From: an uncultured Bacteroidota bacterium
GTDB taxonomy: Bacteria > Bacteroidota > Rhodothermia > Rhodothermales > UBA10348
Length of the DNA: 44,284 nucleotides
Assembly (NCBI GenBank): GCA_937876355.1
Contig: CALFHN010000114.1
Span: 1-44,284 of the forward strand
Direction: 5' to 3'
Of the stretch, positions 34,895 to 42,155 are shown piece after piece; position 1 is the first letter of the stretch, and the number at the start of each line of letters is the position of its first letter. The translations under genes were made by a program, and so were the position numbers. A model generated the notes under the pieces. That model searched no databases. It saw only the letters and a list, made by a program, of their open reading frames with translations, and was not told where the DNA came from.

Positions 34895-35938
34895 CTAATT
34901 GCGAGCCTCGTTCCAGTTGTTAATGAGTTGGTAGGCAGGTAGTTGGGGAACCTCAACCTCAGGGAGGGGCCCAGATAAGCTTTCTAAAAATGTTACCAAG
35001 TCGGCCTTTTCAACCTCCGTAAGGGCAAGTCCGTCGCCTCTTTTGTCATAAAACGAAACGACCTCTTCAAGCGTAGAAAACATTCCATTATGCATGTAGG
35101 GACCCGTATCGGCCACCTGTTTCAGGACTGGAGTGATAAAGGCACCTAGGTCTTTGGAGCTTTTAGTAACGGTGAAATACCCCACGTCCGTTTTGGCTTG
35201 CATATAACCCGGCACGCCCATCGCCTTGATGAAAGATCGATACGTCGCATGGCGAAGTGGCATCCCCAGTATGGAGGGGTTTTCGGGTACTCCTGTTCGG
35301 TGCGGCGCGTGGTCGGTAAATGTGGCTCCCGAATGACAGCTTGAACAGGCCCCCTTTCCTTCAAAGATTAGCTGCCCTCGTTTGGCAGCGTCTGAAAGAT
35401 TGTCAGTATCGTAGGGCGAGGGCCCCGTCCGGAGTGTTTTTTCGAAAGCAGCAATGGCTTTGAGAGTACCACCAAATGACGGCTCTGAAGACAGCGCAAT
35501 CTCAAACATCTGAATGTATTCCGGCACTTGTTTGAGCCTTTCCTGCATCAACCTCCCGTCCAGATTCATGAAATGAGTTTCTGTGATGGCATCTCGGACC
35601 TGTGTTTCCAAATCGCTTCCAGGTAGGCGCCCATCCCAGTATAAATGTTTGGTATCCGAAATATTGAGGGTTGATTTGGTATTTCTAAACCCATCGGAGC
35701 CAGGATAGGCTCTTGAAAGTTGCTGGCCATCTGTCCAGCCATACTCTGGATTGTGACAGGACGCACAACTCAGACTGCCATCCCCAGAAAGTCGGGGATC
35801 AAAGAACAGATATCTACCCAAGTCTTCTAAAGGGGAGAGCTCTTGTGGTCCTGATCGAGCTATCGGTATAGGTTCTGAAAATCCGTTTAGTACGAACAAC
35901 AAAACTGGCAGCAATACGATCAAAGCGTTGCGTTTCAT
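34895..35938 (-). CDS. Di-heme cytochrome c peroxidase-like protein (IdrP-like, first copy)
   Basis: The 347-residue protein has a Sec signal (NALIVLLPVLLFVLNGFSEP) and two heme sites, CASCH in DGSLSCASCHNPEYGW and CSSCH in GKGACSSCHSGATF. Family landmarks are LGRYLFFDPRLSGD, YWDGRLPGSDLETQ, AAFEKTLRTGPSPYD, LGAFITPVLKQVADTGPYMH and SLEEVVSFYDKRGD. It resembles the next gene at about one residue in three by eye, so the pair is an old duplication. It lacks the longer N-terminal spacer of its partner. Role as in the Idr systems is inferred from context; both would be periplasmic. Confidence 0.92.
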   Translation of the reverse strand: MKRNALIVLLPVLLFVLNGFSEPIPIARSGPQELSPLEDLGRYLFFDPRLSGDGSLSCASCHNPEYGWTDGQQLSRAYPGSDGFRNTKSTLNISDTKHLYWDGRLPGSDLETQVRDAITETHFMNLDGRLMQERLKQVPEYIQMFEIALSSEPSFGGTLKAIAAFEKTLRTGPSPYDTDNLSDAAKRGQLIFEGKGACSSCHSGATFTDHAPHRTGVPENPSILGMPLRHATYRSFIKAMGVPGYMQAKTDVGYFTVTKSSKDLGAFITPVLKQVADTGPYMHNGMFSTLEEVVSFYDKRGDGLALTEVEKADLVTFLESLSGPLPEVEVPQLPAYQLINNWNEARN

Positions 35939-35952
35939 GGGCCTATCTCTAA

Positions 35953-36687
35953 CTATTCGATATGATATTCGAAATTCACCTCGCTGCTTTCCTCGTTTAT
36001 GATGATCACGTCCTGGGTTAGAGAGCCTAATTTGGGATGCCAGGTAGATATGCGGTACGATCCGGGAGGAATGTCCCCAATCGAGAATTGACCGTTTTCA
36101 TCTACCGTGGTTGCATATGGGGTGTCTGTAACGAAAATCCAGCCCTGCATGAAGTCGTGCGAGTCACATTCCAAGCTGACCTGATTCCCTCTCACGGGGT
36201 TAATGGCCTGTGGAATAGCCCCCATCTCAGGTTGACTTATATTAAAAATGGAACGTCTCGAACGGCCAATCAATTCGTAACCGTGAATGTTGTGGAGGGT
36301 AGAATCGCTGTTAATGATGTCAATTACGAACCCTCTTTGTATTACTTGGACGTTGGGTTGGAAGTCACAAACCTGTTGGTTAATCGACTCGCCCAAAGTG
36401 GCTTCTTCCCAAGCTTTGCCCTCCGAAACGCCTTCTAAATAAACTACGACTCCTCGAAGTTGACCTGTCGCCAAAACGTCATATTCTGTTCGTGTTCGGT
36501 ATCCCTCTCCGCAAATTTCAGCATCTTTTGTGATCAAAAGTTGGAGGGGAGCTGGTGGAGTTCCGTTCAGTACAATCTGGCCATGTAGGGCTCCGGGATG
36601 TTCGACCGGGGCCATAACATATTCTTGTGCTTGGCTGGATGAAACCGTCAAAAGAATAAGCCCGAAAAGGCACAGATATTTTCTCAT
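35953..36687 (-). CDS. Exported cupredoxin-like protein with carboxypeptidase-regulatory domain
   Basis: From ATG 36687 (MRKYLCLFGLILLTVSSSQAQ) the protein is 244 residues and exported. The first half is plastocyanin-like: GFVIDIINSDSTLHNIHGYE provides a His, and NQVSLECDSHDFMQGWIFVTD provides Cys, His and Met, the H/C/H/M set of a type 1 copper site. The second half (VDENGQFSIGDIPPGSYRIS, TWHPKLGSL) is a carboxypeptidase-regulatory-like beta-sandwich. Proteins of this make-up are found beside MauG/CcpA-type cytochromes and are likely small periplasmic electron carriers. Here it would connect the YVTN-cytochrome protein and the peroxidases. The ATG is 1 bp from the previous stop. Confidence 0.8.
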   Translation of the reverse strand: MRKYLCLFGLILLTVSSSQAQEYVMAPVEHPGALHGQIVLNGTPPAPLQLLITKDAEICGEGYRTRTEYDVLATGQLRGVVVYLEGVSEGKAWEEATLGESINQQVCDFQPNVQVIQRGFVIDIINSDSTLHNIHGYELIGRSRRSIFNISQPEMGAIPQAINPVRGNQVSLECDSHDFMQGWIFVTDTPYATTVDENGQFSIGDIPPGSYRISTWHPKLGSLTQDVIIINEESSEVNFEYHIE

Positions 36688-36688
36688 G

Positions 36689-38125
36689 TCATTTACGGAT
36701 GATGGCAGCACCTAATCCGGAAGCGTACTCTTCCGTTTCGATGATCTTGATGATTTCTTGAGTAGTCGTGTCTATGACCAAAACGGTCCCGATGTGGGCA
36801 TTGTCACCAAAATCATAGCGGGGATGGTACACGTGATCTTGTTTGCTGTGCCCTTCTGGCATGGCCATGTTTCGATTGGATATGTACACGTATCTGCCGT
36901 CAGGAGACGTCGCGCTTCCATGCGGTTGGGCCAAACCGTTCACCCCTTCAATCACCTTGGCAACTTGATGCTTTTCCATGTCCAAAATCGTGATTGTATT
37001 GGTCCAGTTGTTGCCGAAGTACACCCATTTTCCATCGGCAGTGTAGACCGGATGCCAAGGCGCCCTGAGCACGCCAATTGTATCTGTCAGGACTACACTT
37101 TCCTGTCCAGTCAGGTCGAAAACAAATGCCTTGGAAGTCACTTCTGAGGTGCCCACCATGGTTTTACCATCAGGGGAGATGGTGAAACCGATGAAAACAT
37201 GGGGCCTATCGCCTTCAATCTCATCAAAAATCATGTCCCCAGATTCATTTTTAAAGGTAGCAACTCGGTTCTGAGCCAGGCTGGACAGGTAGACGGACGA
37301 TCCATCATGACTAATTGCCAGGGCGTGGGGCCGAGGCATCAAAACTCCAATTTCCTCGACCTCCATGGTGCTTCTTTTGAGCTGAACCATACTTTCTGGC
37401 GGCGAAACTGACATCATACTTCTACCTGCGTACAAATAGTCTCCCGACGGATCTAGGACCAACAATCCAGGTCTCACAGCATCGGCCTGTCCTACTAACT
37501 CGTTGTTGCGGTTGAACTTGAGAATTTTGTCGTTCATAATTAAGGACAGATACCAGAACGATCCATCCGCTTCCACCGCAACATGATGTGGCATGGACAT
37601 GTGGTTAAATCCGAGTTTCATCAAGTTTACCGTACGAACAACCTGATTGGTGTTCATGTCGATAACGGAAACCATATCAGCACCTTGATCGGCCACGTAA
37701 AGGCGTGGATCCGTCGGGTTGCTGAACGGAATTTCACCGTTTTGGGAAGGAGCTCCAGCTTGAACCCAAGCTTTGATCGATTCGATTTCGTCAGTCGTAA
37801 GTGCTTCGGTGCCTAGCTCGTTCGGATGAGATCCCTTTTTGTACTTCGTGGCCAACTCAATGAGCAGACTGTTTTCGGCATCATAGGGGATGATAGCCTC
37901 TCCAAAATCTGAACCTAAAAATGTGTTTTCCCAAGAATCAAGCCGTAATCCACGAGCAGCTTCAGGACCGGCATGACAGGAAACGCATTTGTTTTGGAAG
38001 ACAGCATCGACAACGGCCCAATCGGAAGATGCCCCAATTTGACCAGGTGCAGGGTGTTGTGGGCCCAAACCGGTAAAAACCAGTATCAGCGATAGCGAAA
38101 GGCCGAGTCCTTTTACAAAACGCAT
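36689..38125 (-). CDS. Cytochrome c (PSCyt1-type) fused to a YVTN beta-propeller
   Basis: I start at ATG 38125 (MRFVKGLGLSLSLILVFTGL), a signal-like helix; another ATG lies two codons upstream. An N-terminal heme domain of the planctomycete type follows, with one site, CVSCH in NKCVSCHAGPEAARG, and the typical LTTDEIESIKAWVQAGAP. The rest is a seven-bladed YVTN propeller (VIDMNTNQVVRT, ISHDGSSVYLSSL, VIDTTTQEIIKII). His/Met clusters in FNHMSMPHHVAVEADG and AMPEGHSKQDHVYHPRYDF look like possible metal or heme contacts. It is the first gene of the operon with the cupredoxin, peroxidases, Rieske and molybdoenzyme. Its role is unknown; an electron-carrier or sensor function is inferred. It is divergent from the fucosidase gene. 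Confidence 0.85.
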   Translation of the reverse strand: MRFVKGLGLSLSLILVFTGLGPQHPAPGQIGASSDWAVVDAVFQNKCVSCHAGPEAARGLRLDSWENTFLGSDFGEAIIPYDAENSLLIELATKYKKGSHPNELGTEALTTDEIESIKAWVQAGAPSQNGEIPFSNPTDPRLYVADQGADMVSVIDMNTNQVVRTVNLMKLGFNHMSMPHHVAVEADGSFWYLSLIMNDKILKFNRNNELVGQADAVRPGLLVLDPSGDYLYAGRSMMSVSPPESMVQLKRSTMEVEEIGVLMPRPHALAISHDGSSVYLSSLAQNRVATFKNESGDMIFDEIEGDRPHVFIGFTISPDGKTMVGTSEVTSKAFVFDLTGQESVVLTDTIGVLRAPWHPVYTADGKWVYFGNNWTNTITILDMEKHQVAKVIEGVNGLAQPHGSATSPDGRYVYISNRNMAMPEGHSKQDHVYHPRYDFGDNAHIGTVLVIDTTTQEIIKIIETEEYASGLGAAIIRK

Positions 38126-38374
38126 GTCCATTTGGATATAATATATGCGGACAAACAATTCCTAAATATATACGAAAGAAATTCTCAGTGTTTCAGTACA
38201 CTTTACAATACAAGCCTGAAATTCAAATTGGAAAACTGGTTGAACTCAATAGTATCCGCACTCAAGCTCATCGTGCTGCCTACGGCTTTTACCAAAGCCT
38301 CGCCCCCTTTATCATGGTTAACCTGTATCATAGTCAAATTGTATCATGCAGTCCTTAACAATGCTGTCAAATCG

Positions 38375-39709
38375 ATGAAATCCTGTTTTAAATTTTCTTT
38401 CTGGTCACTATTTGTGGTCGCCTTGTTGTGCAGGCCAGTGCTGTCCGTGGCCCAAACGGCGAACGATCCGATTGTGGCATCAATGGAACCAGATCCTAAA
38501 ATGGAGTGGTTCACGGATGCGCGTCTGGGCATTTTCATCCATTGGGGAATTTATGCCGTGGATGGAATTGATGAATCCTGGTCCTTTTTCAACAAGTACT
38601 TGTCCTACGAAGACTATATGGATCAGCTGAAGGGGTTTACCGCTTCCAAATATGATCCAATTGCCTGGGCTGATTTAATTAAAGAAAGTGGAGCCAAATA
38701 CGCCGTTTTGACTACCAAGCATCACGATGGCGTGGCCTTGTGGGACACCGAATTGTCGGATCTAAACGTTGTGGATTCAACTCCTGCAGGGCGCGACTTG
38801 GTTGCTCCATTTGTCAAGGCTTTACGATCCAAGGGTTTGAAAACCGGCCTTTATTTCTCTCATTTAGATTGGTCCCATCCTGACTACGACGTGTTTCGGA
38901 GTAATGAGTACCGCTACAAAGATGACCCAGAACGTTGGCAGCGGTTCAAAACTTTTCACCTTGGCCAGCTTCGCGAACTCAGTACTCGCTTTCAGCCGGA
39001 CCTGTGGTGGTTTGATGGAGACTGGGAGCACTCAGCCGAAGAATGGAACGCTGAAGGTATTCGCGACAGTTTACTGACTTGGCAACCGTCTACCATTTTG
39101 AATTCGCGTCTGAACGGATTTGGTGATTACGCCACACCGGAGCAGGGTCTTCCCATTAATCCATCGGACGGGCCGTGGGAATTGTGCATGACCATGAACG
39201 ACTCGTGGGGCTTTCAAGAGCATGATTTAAACTATAAAACGCCCTACCAGGTCATTTTGACTTTTGCGGACGTGCTTAATGGAGGAGGGAATCTCTTGCT
39301 CGATATCGGGCCCAAAGCAGACGGTACCATTCCAGATCAACAAGTGGCTATTCTCAAGGAATTGGGGCGTTGGACTTCGAAACACGGAGAAGCAATTTAT
39401 GGGACTAGAAGAGGTATTCCGTATGGTCACTTTTATGGACCCACCACGCTTTCTGCGGACAATAAAATCTTGTACCTTTTCCTTCCGTATTCCGCTACTG
39501 GTCAAGTTGTGGTGAAAGGTCTTAAAAATAAGGTCGATAGAATCCGTATTGTGGGGAATGGAACGAAACTAGAGGGACAAATACTGGGAAAGCAGTATTG
39601 GAGCGAGGTGCCAGGGATTTTGTATATCGATGTGCCTGAAGGCGAAGCCGACTCGGCCATGACGGTTATCGCGCTTCAACTAAATGGGGAAGTAGACTTA
39701 TTTAATTAA
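38375..39709 (+). CDS. Secreted alpha-L-fucosidase (GH29)
   Basis: From ATG 38375 (MKSCFKFSFWSLFVVALLCR) the protein has a signal peptide and is about 444 residues. GH29 signatures are WFTDARLGIFIHWGIYAVDG, YAVLTTKHHDGVALWD, GLKTGLYFSHLDWSHPDY, the nucleophile Asp in DLWWFDGDWEHS, and NGGGNLLLDIGPKADGTIPDQ. It cleaves terminal fucose from glycans such as fucoidan or glycoproteins, in the periplasm or outside. The open frame extends upstream to 38132 without signal-like sequence, and the 216 bp before this ATG should hold promoters for both directions. No other glycan gene is near, so it looks like an insert between two respiratory operons. Confidence 0.93.
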   Translation: MKSCFKFSFWSLFVVALLCRPVLSVAQTANDPIVASMEPDPKMEWFTDARLGIFIHWGIYAVDGIDESWSFFNKYLSYEDYMDQLKGFTASKYDPIAWADLIKESGAKYAVLTTKHHDGVALWDTELSDLNVVDSTPAGRDLVAPFVKALRSKGLKTGLYFSHLDWSHPDYDVFRSNEYRYKDDPERWQRFKTFHLGQLRELSTRFQPDLWWFDGDWEHSAEEWNAEGIRDSLLTWQPSTILNSRLNGFGDYATPEQGLPINPSDGPWELCMTMNDSWGFQEHDLNYKTPYQVILTFADVLNGGGNLLLDIGPKADGTIPDQQVAILKELGRWTSKHGEAIYGTRRGIPYGHFYGPTTLSADNKILYLFLPYSATGQVVVKGLKNKVDRIRIVGNGTKLEGQILGKQYWSEVPGILYIDVPEGEADSAMTVIALQLNGEVDLFN

Positions 39710-39711
39710 GT

Positions 39712-40815
39712 CTATTCACGTCCCTGAGGATGACAAGAGAAACAAGCTAGGCTTTCGTAGACGTAATTTTGAACGCCATTGTGCTCGCTGTCAGTGCGAG
39801 ACTTAGTATGTTCGTGGCAGTCAATACAACTAAACGTAGCAAAAGTAGCTGGTGCTTGGGTATGGCAGTCTGCACATTGAGTCCACTCATTTCTGTGGGT
39901 CCCCGAGTAGATAGGAAAATATAGAGCATCATGATCGAACGAAGCACCGGCCCACGTAGTCTGGCTGTGGCAATCAATACACGTGGAAGGAAAGCCGGAG
40001 CCCGCGTGGGCCGCTTCATAGTCTGAGGTGTGGCAGCTTGCGCAGTCGTTGTTGCTCGAGGGCGGTGGCGAGAAAAGAAGCTCTAGCCCGGGCAACGAGT
40101 GGCAGGTTGCGCACGACACGATGTCGTGCGCGCCAATCAAATCAAACCCACCTGATTGGGTCAAGTGATCGAATGCGGCACCGGCCCACGTAGTCTGGCT
40201 ATGGCAATCGATACACGTGGTTGGAAACCCGGAGCCCGCGTGGGCAACTTCATAGTCTGAGGTGTGGCAGCTTGCGCAGTCGTTGTTGCTCGACGGCGGT
40301 TGAGAGAAAAGGAGCTCCAGCCCGGGCAACGAGTGGCAGGTCTCGCAGGAAATGATTTGATGAACGCCAATTAAGTCAAAACTAGAGTTGATGTGGATTT
40401 GTTCGCGTCGAATGGCGCGAAATGAGGTCGCATCGTGACACGTTGAACAATCTTGAATGACACTATCTAAGTGGGGGTCGATGTGGCAGTTCTGACATTC
40501 TAAAACATTTGATTTTGGTGCATCAAACTTGAGATCTGAATGACAAGAAATACATGAAAGGTTTGAATGGGAGTCTAGAAGGGCGAAACCTGCGTCGAGG
40601 CTGTGATTAAAGTCCATCACCTCTTTTGTAGGCGTCCAAGCATCATTGGAGTGGCACGAAATGCATGTCAGTTGATCCAGCAATTCGCCATGGGGAGATT
40701 CTGTGCCCGTTTGTCCTAATGCTGCCAACGGCCATAAAAATAACAACATTGCGATAGATTCCCACCTAATCGCAGTATTGAGTCTTGATATATGGCGAGG
40801 CGTTTGCATCCTCAT
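39712..40815 (-). CDS. Thirteen-heme c-type cytochrome with internal duplication
   Basis: The 367-residue exported protein (signal ending ALGQ) has 13 CxxCH motifs: CISCH twice, CQNCH, CSTCH, CETCH, CASCH, CIDCH, CATCH, CASCH, CIDCH, CADCH, CIDCH and CFSCH. Free His residues are plentiful for bis-His ligation. Two segments of about 78 residues, each holding three hemes (SLPGLELLF, SSNNDCASCHTSDYE, GSGFP, CIDCHSQTTWAGA), are near-identical and reflect a 234-bp tandem duplication. It should be a periplasmic electron wire. The gene starts 5 bp after the oxidoreductase stop and is the last of a four-gene operon; 2 bp separate it from the convergent fucosidase gene. Confidence 0.92.
   Translation of the reverse strand: MRMQTPRHISRLNTAIRWESIAMLLFLWPLAALGQTGTESPHGELLDQLTCISCHSNDAWTPTKEVMDFNHSLDAGFALLDSHSNLSCISCHSDLKFDAPKSNVLECQNCHIDPHLDSVIQDCSTCHDATSFRAIRREQIHINSSFDLIGVHQIISCETCHSLPGLELLFSQPPSSNNDCASCHTSDYEVAHAGSGFPTTCIDCHSQTTWAGAAFDHLTQSGGFDLIGAHDIVSCATCHSLPGLELLFSPPPSSNNDCASCHTSDYEAAHAGSGFPSTCIDCHSQTTWAGASFDHDALYFPIYSGTHRNEWTQCADCHTQAPATFATFSCIDCHEHTKSRTDSEHNGVQNYVYESLACFSCHPQGRE
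39947..40380. repeat. 234-bp tandem duplication in the 13-heme cytochrome gene
   Basis: Bases 39947-40146 and 40181-40380 are near-identical 200-bp copies spaced 234 bp (78 codons), so the reading frame is kept. Differences are scattered single bases plus a changed block around 40105-40131, where the left copy holds a perfect 10-bp inverted repeat absent from the right copy. Confidence 0.9.
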
Positions 40816-40820
40816 TGACC

Positions 40821-42155
40821 TTAGTTTGTTTTGGTCTTTCGGTTTTTTGATCCAAACACGGTGTCAATCTTGATGCCGCAGTTTTGGAGAAATTCAGTTG
40901 GAAGCGTTCCTCCAGCAAAAATGAAAACGAAATCGTTTGGAACCGACTGTGTTTCTCCGTCAGACAGAGATAAAATGACCTCAGAGTTTTTGATTTCTAA
41001 CACGTTGGACCGCATGAAAGGGAGAATTGCACCTGTTGAAATCGCGCTTTTCAAGCGGTCCAAATTATCTTTTTTAATTCTGGAAAACTGATCTTGTCGG
41101 TATGATATGTACACCGTTGTGCCCATTTCTTCTGATAACGACAAAGCTGCCTCTACCGCAGAATCTCCACCGCCAACTACTAGGCACCGATCTCCCTCAT
41201 AGTGTCGAGCATCTTTTAAGGAATAGGCCACATTTGGTAGTTGTTCACCTACCACACCAAGTTTTCGAGGAATGCCTCTCCGCCCAATGGCTAAGACCAC
41301 GTTGCGGGCTTTGATCACACCCGAGCTAGATTTGACCTCAAACAATCCAGTTGCAGATTTTTCTATTGAATGAACAATTTCATGCTCCTTGATGTGAAGT
41401 TTGAATTCGTCCACCAATCCCTTCCAGATTTCTAGGAGATCTTCTTTGAAGTACTCCCGCTCCATTAAACTAAATGGGCCAGGTAATATCAAGGGAGCCG
41501 TCATCACAAGTTTCTTGCGGGGATAATTTAGAACGGTACCTCCGATGCCATCTTTTTCAAGAACCAAATAACTATATCCCTTCTCGCTGGCGAACAATGC
41601 GCAAGACAGTCCTGCGGGGCCGCAACCGATAATGGCCAGATCCAATTCGCCCGAGTCCTTTGGTCCCGGCTTCAGTTTCAGTAATTCGATACATTGACGC
41701 CCTTGTTCAAATGCATTTCTGATTAACCCCATTCCACCAAGCTCACCTACCACAAAAAGCCCTGGCACGTTGGTTTCGAAGTTTTCTTGTAATCGCGGCA
41801 GGTCTACTCCTCTTTTAGACGTTCCGAACACCAATTCTATGGCATTTACGGGGCAAGATCGTTCACATAATCCATGACCGATGCATCGGGCTGGAGACAC
41901 CGGCATAGCTTGCCCGGACAGTAGTCCCAAAACGTCTTTTTCCGGACACGCCTCAACACAATTTCCTGTTCCTATACACTGATCCGGATTTACAATAGGG
42001 TGAAGGGAGGCTGGACTAAATAGCCCGTAGTCCAGCGATTCTTGATGTGCTTCAAGTACCGCTTGCTCTTTGGCCATAATACGACGCACGTAGGGGATGA
42101 CGAACAGTGCCGCCAAAACGAAAAAAACGATCCAAATAATTAAAGTCGGACTCAA
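40821..42155 (-). CDS. Membrane-anchored ferredoxin-FAD/NAD(P) oxidoreductase
   Basis: The 444-residue protein starts with one transmembrane helix (LIIWIVFFVLAALFVIPYV). A ferredoxin-like domain follows with CIGTGNCVEACPE and CIGHGLCERSCPV. In both, the second Cys of the usual CxxCxxCxxxCP motif is replaced, by Thr and by His. The thioredoxin-reductase-like part has FAD motif LAIIGCGPAGLSCALFASE, NAD(P) motif CLVVGGGDSAVEAALSL and a final FIFAGGTLPTEFL, but no CxxC redox pair. It probably oxidises NAD(P)H in the cytosol and hands electrons through Fe-S clusters to a membrane or periplasmic partner. The start is TTG 42153-42155, overlapping the barrel gene stop (TTGA). Confidence 0.85.
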   Translation of the reverse strand: MSPTLIIWIVFFVLAALFVIPYVRRIMAKEQAVLEAHQESLDYGLFSPASLHPIVNPDQCIGTGNCVEACPEKDVLGLLSGQAMPVSPARCIGHGLCERSCPVNAIELVFGTSKRGVDLPRLQENFETNVPGLFVVGELGGMGLIRNAFEQGRQCIELLKLKPGPKDSGELDLAIIGCGPAGLSCALFASEKGYSYLVLEKDGIGGTVLNYPRKKLVMTAPLILPGPFSLMEREYFKEDLLEIWKGLVDEFKLHIKEHEIVHSIEKSATGLFEVKSSSGVIKARNVVLAIGRRGIPRKLGVVGEQLPNVAYSLKDARHYEGDRCLVVGGGDSAVEAALSLSEEMGTTVYISYRQDQFSRIKKDNLDRLKSAISTGAILPFMRSNVLEIKNSEVILSLSDGETQSVPNDFVFIFAGGTLPTEFLQNCGIKIDTVFGSKNRKTKTN

